This document shows positions 1-5,120 of a stretch of 8,812 nt of DNA, in pieces. The translations under genes were made by a program, and so were the position numbers. A model generated the notes under the pieces. The model saw nothing but the letters and a program-made list of their open reading frames with translations, was not told the origin of the DNA and searched no databases. Source of the stretch: JAHRVQ01 sp047616645 (GTDB lineage: Bacteria; Pseudomonadota; Gammaproteobacteria; Pseudomonadales; Azotimanducaceae); NCBI GenBank assembly GCA_047616645.1, contig JBLHIH010000155.1, forward strand, positions 1 through 8,812, written 5' to 3'. Within the stretch, counting starts at the first letter, position 1. Each line of letters begins with the position of its first letter.

Positions 1-111
1 GAAGAGGTTTTTGAATTGCCTGCTGCTAAGGCTTTGGTCTTGGAAGAAGCCATGCCTGATGGTTCAATTTCAAAGCGCGTTCAAACTGCTGTGTTTAAGA
101 TTTCTGACTAG
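1..111 (+). CDS. C-terminal end of an unidentified protein (partial, 5' end outside window)
   Basis: Frame 1 is open from the first base and stops at TAG 109-111, giving the last 36 residues of a protein. The tail begins EEVFELPAAKALVLEE and ends with TAVFKISD. It has balanced composition and plausible codon use, so I read it as a genuine gene end. The fragment is too short to place in a family and shows no recognisable motif. The stop codon lies inside a 12-bp tandem repeat, so four more in-frame stops follow (TAG 121, TAG 133, TAA 142, TAA 145). The gene converges on the GFA-like gene, whose stop lies about 45 bp away. A longer overlapping frame (11-268) is a shadow that reads through the repeat as Thr-Ser-Ala-Leu units. 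Confidence 0.6.
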   Translation, partial: EEVFELPAAKALVLEEAMPDGSISKRVQTAVFKISD

Positions 112-139
112 CGCTCTCACTAGCGCTCTCACTAGCGCT
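108..139. repeat. 12-bp tandem repeat (about 2.7 copies) at a gene end
   Basis: The unit CTAGCGCTCTCA occurs perfectly at 108-119 and 120-131, and its first 8 bases recur at 132-139. Each copy contains the self-complementary hexamer AGCGCT. In the frame of the upstream gene, each copy also contains a TAG stop. Copy number could therefore change without altering the protein. It resembles a slippage-generated minisatellite, and I see no evidence of a regulatory role. Confidence 0.9.
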
Positions 140-156
140 ACTAATAAAAGAGGGAC

Positions 157-567
157 TCACTCTGTAGCAAAGCCTTCGAATCTTGGCGCCTCATTTCCGC
201 AATCAAGCCAACTCACTCTTTCACTATCAAAAATATTGGCTTGCGGCATGATATTGGGTTCGCCGTGAAGGCACCCTACAGGAACGAGTAAAGATGTTTT
301 GTTTTTTGTAACAACAGGCAAAGCCGAACCACAGTGAGAACAAAAAGCGTAGGAAAAAGATCTTGAGGGGTGACTGTAATTATGAACGGAGTCTAATCCT
401 GTCATCCATTGAATATTATCGACTGTAGTGAAAACATTTGCGGCAAAAGCAGAACCTGTTAGATGCTGGCATTGTTTGCAGTGGCAAAAATAAAATGTAT
501 CAAATGCATTGTTTAGTTGAAAATTGACCTTTCCGCAGAGACAAGCACCTTTTATTTTTTCGCTCAT
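157..567 (-). CDS. GFA/CENP-V family zinc-binding protein
   Basis: This 136-residue protein has the full cysteine pattern of the GFA family (glutathione-dependent formaldehyde-activating enzyme / centromere protein V fold). The cysteines are C9-x-C11 near the N-terminus, C28-H-C30-x-x-C33 followed by HLTGSAF, and C76-x-x-C79-G. These are the expected ligands for structural and catalytic zinc. The family name comes from a proposed role in forming S-hydroxymethylglutathione from formaldehyde. Most members are uncharacterised, so that activity should not be assumed here. There is no signal peptide, so it is probably cytoplasmic. The ATG at 565-567 is preceded by AAAGGA (577-582) at 9-nt spacing. 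The gene starts 23 nt after the stop of the serine hydrolase upstream, in the same direction, so the two are probably co-transcribed. Length is typical and no defect is visible. Confidence 0.88.
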   Translation of the reverse strand: MSEKIKGACLCGKVNFQLNNAFDTFYFCHCKQCQHLTGSAFAANVFTTVDNIQWMTGLDSVHNYSHPSRSFSYAFCSHCGSALPVVTKNKTSLLVPVGCLHGEPNIMPQANIFDSERVSWLDCGNEAPRFEGFATE

Positions 568-590
568 ATGTCCCTATCCTTTAATAATAG

Positions 591-1772
591 TTAATCAACA
601 ATGGCTTGCCTTACTTGTGAAAAAAATTCGTTTGCGGCTTTATTATTAATCCATCTGACAACAATAACGAGGTCTTTAGTTTCGTCAACGAATATAATAT
701 TTGAGCCTGCGCCTGCGAAAAAGTAACTAGATTCTGGTAAGTCAGGCATTCTAACTTGTTCGGTATTGAGAAAGTAGTTCATGTATCCATACTTTAGATT
801 GGCCTTGCCTTGTGTTCTTGACTTAGAGATCCAATCTTTTGAGAGAATTGTTTTTCCGTCCCAACGACCTTTGTTTATGGCAAGTAACCCTAAGCGAGCA
901 AGATCGCGTGCAGAAATAAACATGCCTCCTCCCCAGTGACCTCCACCGCTGACGGACTGAATATTCTGACCGTCAATGTTCACCCAAGAGTTTTTGTATC
1001 CATGCCATCGCCAGGTGTTTGATGCGCCTATAGGATCCATTAACAAGTCTTTAAGTACCACCGGCAAGGGTTTACGCCAAACGTGCAATAAGGCTAAAGC
1101 CAAGACATTAACGCGAACATCATTGTATTTATACTTTGTCCCGGATGGCGGCGTTTCTTTGGCAAATTCTGCCCAGGTATTTTCTCCGGGTCGGTCTGCC
1201 CAATCTGGCTTTCCCCATAACTCCCCGCGCCAGTAACTTGTTTGCCTTAATAAGTGATCCCAAGTAATTGTACTGTTATGTTCGCCACTGAAGTGCTCTG
1301 TTGGGACATAAGGCCCGACTAGGTCGTTTACATTTTTTATAAGGCCTCGATCAAAGGCAAGCCCTGCAGTACTTGATAGAAAAGTCTTAGAAATACTATG
1401 GGTCATGTCGACTCTTTTTGGTTCTCCCCATTCGGCGACAATGTAGCCATTACGAATGACCATGCCGGTAAATTCACCCCTAGATTTCATGGGACCAATG
1501 ACTTCATCAAAAGGCTCTTTTGTGAATTGATACATGGATCGAACTTTCTGAAGATCTTTGACATCAAGATATTTAGCGAGTTCTTTGGGAAGTTTTGATT
1601 CATTGGCTTTCGCGAACTCGATAGCCTTGATGAGTTTTTCTTCATTAAACCCCGCTTTATCGGGTGTTACGGTCGACCATTGGTCTTTTTTTGGGAAATA
1701 GGCTTCTGCCGCACTCAAGCTGGGCAAAGACAGTATGTGGATAAATACTAGGCCTAATATTAAATGTCGCAT
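591..1772 (-). CDS. Secreted serine hydrolase, beta-lactamase (class C / esterase EstB-like) family
   Basis: This 393-residue protein has a clear Sec signal peptide: MRH, then a hydrophobic stretch to about residue 20, with an A22-E23-A24 cleavage box. The mature part has the penicillin-binding-protein/class C beta-lactamase fold signatures. S126-I-S-K129 is the SxxK nucleophile motif. Y216-N-D218 sits where Y-x-N is usual. GGGH279-W-G281 is the HxG equivalent of KTG. The YND and HxG variants resemble the esterase-like 'serine hydrolase' members more than true AmpC, so antibiotic resistance should not be inferred. Likely substrates are esters or amides in the periplasm. The Shine-Dalgarno is weak (an AGAG-like stretch in 1773-1790), but the signal peptide makes the start convincing. 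It is probably the first gene of a two-gene operon with the GFA-like gene and is divergent from the amidohydrolase gene. Confidence 0.9.
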   Translation of the reverse strand: MRHLILGLVFIHILSLPSLSAAEAYFPKKDQWSTVTPDKAGFNEEKLIKAIEFAKANESKLPKELAKYLDVKDLQKVRSMYQFTKEPFDEVIGPMKSRGEFTGMVIRNGYIVAEWGEPKRVDMTHSISKTFLSSTAGLAFDRGLIKNVNDLVGPYVPTEHFSGEHNSTITWDHLLRQTSYWRGELWGKPDWADRPGENTWAEFAKETPPSGTKYKYNDVRVNVLALALLHVWRKPLPVVLKDLLMDPIGASNTWRWHGYKNSWVNIDGQNIQSVSGGGHWGGGMFISARDLARLGLLAINKGRWDGKTILSKDWISKSRTQGKANLKYGYMNYFLNTEQVRMPDLPESSYFFAGAGSNIIFVDETKDLVIVVRWINNKAANEFFSQVRQAIVD

Positions 1773-1847
1773 GTACAGCTCTAAAAAATGAATAGATTAA
1801 AAATCACTGCGCTATTTTATTAATCAGTTTACAAAGCTAAGGCGCAT

Positions 1848-1877
1848 TTGCCAGAATAACGCGTTAAAGAGTATACG
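1848..1877 (+). promoter_or_regulatory. Candidate sigma70 promoter for the amidohydrolase-cobW operon
   Basis: TTGCCA (1848-1853) matches the -35 consensus at 5 of 6 positions. It lies 18 bp before TATACG (1872-1877), which matches TATAAT at 4 of 6; read as GTATAC the spacing is 17. The predicted transcript start falls close to the ribosome binding site AAGGGA (1882-1887), which sits 7 nt before the ATG at 1895. The leader would be very short, which weakens the call. Confidence 0.35.
1857..1866. promoter_or_regulatory. 10-bp perfect palindrome in the divergent intergenic region (possible operator)
   Basis: TAACGCGTTA is a perfect palindrome in the spacer of the candidate promoter, between the divergent serine hydrolase and amidohydrolase genes. 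Its position would suit a repressor site. It does not match the longer AT-rich Zur consensus as I know it, and a 10-bp palindrome can occur by chance. The regulatory reading is inference. Confidence 0.25.
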
Positions 1878-1894
1878 CAACAAGGGAATGGTAG

Positions 1895-3583
1895 ATGATT
1901 ACAGTTTACACCGCTAAAAAAATTATAACCATGAATAACTCCTGGCCTGAAGGCACAGCCGTGGCGGTACGTGATGGCATCATATTAGAAGTGGGCTCCT
2001 TGGCGTCTCTTGGGCCGTGGTTGGATAAGGGGTTGGATAAGGGGTTGGATAAGGGGTTGGATAAAGAGTCCTATCACATTGATCATCGCTTCTCCGAGAA
2101 TGTCATTATGCCGGGTTTGATCGATCCTCACCTGCATCCCATTATGGCGGCAGTACTTTTGCCTATGCAATTTATCACAGGCCTTGAGTGGCATTTTCCA
2201 TGGGAAAATATTCCTGCTACAACCACAAGCGACGCTTTCGTGGCGAAACTAAAATACTATCGTGATGAGGGACGTGACAAGAACCCCGACCAAACGGAAC
2301 CCTTTTTTAGTTGGGGATACCACAAACACTGGCACGGTGAAATCAATCGACATTTGTTGGACGAAATTTTTGGCGAACAACCTGTAGTCGTATGGCAAAG
2401 ATCCTTCCACGAAGTCTATTTAAATTCCGCCATGATGGAACAGTTGGGTATTTCAAAGGAAAGTGTTGAAGGTCGACAGCAGATTGATTTTGAAAATGGT
2501 CATTTCTATGAAAATGGCTTGGGCTTTGCCATTGCAAAACTAAACCCCATTATCATGTCCCCAACTTGGATAGATAAAGGTTTAGATAGGTTAAAACAAC
2601 TCGTGCATTTTGGAGGACAAACGACTGTTGGTGATATGGCCGTCGGTATTTTTGATTTTGATATGGAATGGGACACAGCGCAAAGAATGATCGACTTGCC
2701 AGATACGCCTTATCGTGTTCTCTGTGTGCCCCACCAAGCCACCTTGAGTCATAAGAAAGGTGGATTAGAAGCCGGTGAAAAGTTTATTAGTACCCTATCA
2801 GAACGCAACACTAATAATTTCAGATTCCCCAAAAAGGTTAAACTGTTCACAGATGGTGCCTTCTTCTCTCAACTTGCCATGATGCAAGAACCGGGCTACA
2901 TCGATGGGCACTTAGGGGAATGGTTGACGCCACCAGAAACCTACGAAAAAGTCGCAAGACTATATTGGCAACAAGGTTATGAAATTCATGTTCACTGCAC
3001 CGGAGATTTAGGTCTCGAATTAGCACTTGATACTTTAGAAAAACTTCAGTGGGAAAGACCAAGATTTAATCATGGTTATACCATCGAACATTTTGGCTTT
3101 AGTACACCTGAACAAGTCCATCGCATAAAAGCATTAGGTGCTCGTGTCTCCGCGAATGTTTATTATCTTCACGAACTCAGTGCTGCCTATAGCAATGTCG
3201 GGATTGGATTTGAACGGGCATCTCAAATAGCGAGACTGGGTGCTTGTGAAAAAGAAGATATTCTTTTTGCGCTTCATTCTGATTTTCCGATGGCCCCAGC
3301 CCTGCCACTTCATAGTGCTTGGGTAGCCTGTACCAGATTAAATTGCGAGGGAAATGTGGTGGCCAAAAATGAGCGTGTCAGCTTACATGAAGCATTGAAG
3401 TCAATTACGATTAATGCAGCGAGAATACTCGGTTTGGAGAATGAAACCGGTAGTATCCGATCAGGGAAAAAAGCAGATTTTGTCATTCTCGATCAAGACC
3501 CCTATGAAATTGGTGCAGAAGGATTAAAGCAGATCCAAATTCTGGGGACGGTTTTTGAAGGCAAGCATTTTCCGGCTGAATAG
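1895..3583 (+). CDS. YtcJ-like metal-dependent amidohydrolase (Amidohydrolase_3 family)
   Basis: This 562-residue cytoplasmic protein (no signal peptide) is typical in length for YtcJ-type amidohydrolases. The N-terminal beta-sandwich strand (TAKKIITMN) leads to PGLIDPH79-L-H81, the first metal-binding HxH. K316 in KVKLFTDG fits the lysine-containing strand. EIH365-V-H367 and TIEH399-FG supply further histidine ligands. H461-S-D463-FP carries the catalytic aspartate. The C-terminal NAARILGLENETGSIRSGKKADFVILDQDP is the standard closing strand segment, here split as NAARILGLENE and GSIRSGKKADFVIL. The substrate cannot be read from sequence; the family hydrolyses N-acyl or cyclic amide-like compounds. 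An unusual LDKG x4 expansion occupies residues 43-58, before the HxH strand. The start ATG has AAGGGA 7 nt upstream. The CobW GTPase follows 4 nt after the stop, suggesting an operon and perhaps assisted metal loading. Confidence 0.9.
   Translation: MITVYTAKKIITMNNSWPEGTAVAVRDGIILEVGSLASLGPWLDKGLDKGLDKGLDKESYHIDHRFSENVIMPGLIDPHLHPIMAAVLLPMQFITGLEWHFPWENIPATTTSDAFVAKLKYYRDEGRDKNPDQTEPFFSWGYHKHWHGEINRHLLDEIFGEQPVVVWQRSFHEVYLNSAMMEQLGISKESVEGRQQIDFENGHFYENGLGFAIAKLNPIIMSPTWIDKGLDRLKQLVHFGGQTTVGDMAVGIFDFDMEWDTAQRMIDLPDTPYRVLCVPHQATLSHKKGGLEAGEKFISTLSERNTNNFRFPKKVKLFTDGAFFSQLAMMQEPGYIDGHLGEWLTPPETYEKVARLYWQQGYEIHVHCTGDLGLELALDTLEKLQWERPRFNHGYTIEHFGFSTPEQVHRIKALGARVSANVYYLHELSAAYSNVGIGFERASQIARLGACEKEDILFALHSDFPMAPALPLHSAWVACTRLNCEGNVVAKNERVSLHEALKSITINAARILGLENETGSIRSGKKADFVILDQDPYEIGAEGLKQIQILGTVFEGKHFPAE
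2021..2068 (+). repeat. In-frame 12-bp tandem repeat (4 copies) encoding LDKG units
   Basis: TTGGATAAGGGG is repeated perfectly at 2021-2032, 2033-2044 and 2045-2056. A fourth copy (2057-2068) diverges only at the end (TTGGATAAAGAG). It encodes LDKG LDKG LDKG LDKE at residues 43-58 of the amidohydrolase. The segment lies in the linker between two N-terminal strands, ahead of the metal-binding HxH. The nucleotide identity of the copies points to recent slippage rather than selected protein repeats. Confidence 0.95.
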
Positions 3584-3587
3584 TCTG

Positions 3588-4403
3588 ATGTTAGATAACT
3601 TACCTGTATCTATTATTTGCGGTTATCTTGGTAGCGGTAAGACGACCTATATTAATCAAAAACTAAAAGAGTCCCAAGGTATCCGTTATGCCGTTTTAGT
3701 CAATGACTTTGGCGAATTGAATATTGATGCTGCACTTATTGAGAGTGAGACCGCTGATATTATGAACTTAGTGAATGGCTGTGTTTGTTGCTCCATTTCC
3801 AACGACATGTACAAGGCGCTAGAAGCCTTAAGATTAATGGCTGGTAGAATTGATTACGTACTGCTTGAGGCCAGTGGTGTCGCTGATGGTAAAAAGGTGA
3901 AAGCGCTTATTGTAAACTCCCCAGGTTATACCTTAAAGCAATGCCTTACTTTGGTTGATGTCACTCGAATCAAATCACTCATTAAAGACAAGTTTGTTGG
4001 CAAGCATGTACTGGAACAAATTTTAGTTGCTGATGCCGTTAATTTTACTAAGACAGATTTAGTGACCAAGTGTGAATTGGAAGACTTTCGATCTTGGTTT
4101 GCATCAATAGGCGCTCATCCCACCTCCCACCCAAGGAAAGATCACCCAAAGTATTTTTCAGCATCGCTGCTGAGTCGTAAGCCAATTAGTCGGGAAAGCT
4201 TAACCAAGTGGTTGGATGAAATGGATATTCGCGTACTACGCTTAAAAGGATTCGTTTATCTTGAGGATGACGTGGAAAAACAATACTTGCTGCAGTACAC
4301 AGAGTCATCCTGGACCTTGGATGTCAGAGATAATTGGTTAACGCCACCAAAGAGTGCGTTAACGATGATTTCGTCCGAGCCTTTATCACTGAGCCTGCCG
4401 TGA
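3588..4403 (+). CDS. CobW/COG0523 family G3E GTPase (putative metallochaperone)
   Basis: From the ATG at 3588 this is 271 residues. The N-terminus LPVSIICGYLGSGKTT carries Walker A (G12-T19). NDFGELNID (39-47) is switch-like, and NGC65-V-C67-C68 is the CxCC metal-binding motif that defines COG0523. LLEASGVAD follows, and T154-K-T-D157 stands in for the NKxD guanine-specificity motif, with Thr replacing Asn. The C-terminus (LKGFVYLEDD to VRDNW) is the CobW_C domain, and the protein ends soon after it. At 271 residues it is shorter than typical YjiA-like members and lacks a His-rich metal loop. A TTG at 3555 in the same frame would add 11 atypical residues and overlap the amidohydrolase. I prefer ATG 3588, 4 nt after that gene's stop, despite a weak Shine-Dalgarno, because translational coupling is likely. 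The metal and client are unknown; the adjacent amidohydrolase is a natural candidate client. Confidence 0.88.
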   Translation: MLDNLPVSIICGYLGSGKTTYINQKLKESQGIRYAVLVNDFGELNIDAALIESETADIMNLVNGCVCCSISNDMYKALEALRLMAGRIDYVLLEASGVADGKKVKALIVNSPGYTLKQCLTLVDVTRIKSLIKDKFVGKHVLEQILVADAVNFTKTDLVTKCELEDFRSWFASIGAHPTSHPRKDHPKYFSASLLSRKPISRESLTKWLDEMDIRVLRLKGFVYLEDDVEKQYLLQYTESSWTLDVRDNWLTPPKSALTMISSEPLSLSLP

Positions 4404-4408
4404 TAAGG
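4380..4408. terminator. Hairpin at the convergent ends of cobW-like and Tat-protein genes
   Basis: TTATCAC (4383-4389) pairs with GTGATAA (4400-4406) across a 10-nt loop. CC (4380-4381) can extend to GG (4407-4408) with T4382 bulged. The hairpin covers the cobW stop codon and sits 6 nt from the stop of the converging gene, a position suited to bidirectional termination. No T-run follows on either strand, so it is not a canonical intrinsic terminator. Confidence 0.3.
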
Positions 4409-4413
4409 TTGAG

Positions 4414-4917
4414 CTAAATTGATACTGGCCGATATCGGACAAGTGAGCGTTCGCCACTCGCCATTTCTTTCTTGAAAGTCGAACCCCATCTTATCCAGCC
4501 TAATGGGTACTTTTCGCCAAACATCTCTAAAGATTTATGGATTGTCATCGGGTCTTCGATAATACTTGATACAGCGCTGATTCTAGGGAGTTCTTTATAT
4601 TTCGCTTTCGTCCAGACCCCTAAGTCGCCAATCCAGATACGGGTATGTTCTAGGCCCAAGCGGGGAGCAGTGGCTCGCCAACTCGCTGTTTTAGTACAAA
4701 CGTAAATATCGAGACCATCCCACACAAACCAAATTTCAGCTTGGCAACGACTCTCTTTGCCGTTGGTTTGGATGGGGGTAATGTAAATAAGATCAGATGA
4801 TTGTAGTGTTGCGCTTATCTCTTGGGAAAAAGCCACTTCCGTAAAAAACGCAGGAAACGCCGCAATACTGCCACCCAAAAGTGAATATTGTAATAATCTT
4901 CTTCTCTTAATCGCCAT
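4414..4917 (-). CDS. Tat-exported small protein, probably split-barrel (PNPOx/FMN-binding-like) fold
   Basis: From ATG 4915-4917 the product is 167 residues. The N-terminus is a probable twin-arginine signal: R5-R-R7-L-L-Q, then a hydrophobic h-region (YSLLGGSIAAFPAFF) to about residue 30. The mature protein has CQAEIWFVWDGLDIYV, WRATAPRLGLEHTRIWIGDLGVW and FGEKYPLGWIRWG. Its small beta-barrel-like pattern reminds me of pyridoxamine-phosphate-oxidase-related proteins, but that assignment is from memory of the family pattern and is moderate at best. Tat export would fit a cofactor folded in the cytoplasm, such as a flavin. The same frame opens at 4983, adding 22 residues, but GAGGG (4925-4929) 7 nt before the 4917 ATG and the signal peptide placement favour the shorter form. 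It converges on the CobW gene with 10 bp between stops and diverges from deaD. Confidence 0.65.
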   Translation of the reverse strand: MAIKRRRLLQYSLLGGSIAAFPAFFTEVAFSQEISATLQSSDLIYITPIQTNGKESRCQAEIWFVWDGLDIYVCTKTASWRATAPRLGLEHTRIWIGDLGVWTKAKYKELPRISAVSSIIEDPMTIHKSLEMFGEKYPLGWIRWGSTFKKEMASGERSLVRYRPVSI

Positions 4918-5009
4918 CCTTACGCCCTCTTTATTGTGTTTTGTAATGGATAAGACCGTCAAATCTGTAAAGGGTTTCCGCATTCCCGGTAATTCACCTA
5001 AAATAAGTA

Positions 5010-5037
5010 TTGAATTTCCGCGCTACACCAGTATACT
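5010..5037 (+). promoter_or_regulatory. Candidate sigma70 promoter of deaD
   Basis: TTGAAT (5010-5015, 4 of 6 to consensus) lies 16 bp before TATACT (5032-5037, 5 of 6). The predicted transcript start near 5044 gives a leader of about 45 nt to the deaD ATG at 5089. E. coli cold-shock mRNAs usually have long leaders; this one would be short. Confidence 0.5.
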
Positions 5038-5086
5038 CGCGGCCCTTCACGGCTCATACATAGTGAGCGCAGTTTACCAGGTAATT

Positions 5087-5120
5087 CCATGTCCGATTCC
5101 AAGCCCGAACCCATGTCCGA
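5087..5120 (+). repeat. 10-bp direct repeat holding two in-frame deaD start codons
   Basis: CCATGTCCGA occurs at 5087-5096 and again at 5111-5120, exactly 24 bp apart. Both ATGs are therefore in the deaD frame (codons 1 and 9). The first has a weak upstream AGG (in CCAGG, about 9 nt away) and the second has no Shine-Dalgarno. A local duplication of the start context is the simplest explanation. Confidence 0.6.

Noticed and set aside
108..139. CRISPR-like or mobile-element end repeats
   Set aside because: The units are contiguous 12-mers without spacers, and no transposase, integrase or cas gene is present in the window.
11..268. Open frame of 85 codons with TSAL repeats at the left edge
   Set aside because: It overlaps both the real gene end in frame 1 and the GFA-like gene on the other strand. 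Its repeat is the 12-bp tandem repeat read in another frame.
3555..3587. Upstream TTG start for the CobW-like gene
   Set aside because: It would overlap the amidohydrolase and add residues absent from the usual LPVxxxxGxLGxGKTT opening; ATG 3588 fits better.
4429..4438. Perfect palindrome CCGATATCGG
   Set aside because: It lies inside the coding end of the Tat-signal gene (codons for RYR) and is short enough to be chance.
4933..4962. Minus-strand promoter for the Tat-signal gene (TTGACG, 18 bp, CACAAT)
   Set aside because: The predicted transcript would start at the Shine-Dalgarno itself, leaving no room for ribosome binding, and the -10 is poor.
4918..4983. 22-residue N-terminal extension of the Tat-signal protein
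   Set aside because: The internal ATG at 4917 has a good Shine-Dalgarno and places the twin-arginine signal at the N-terminus.
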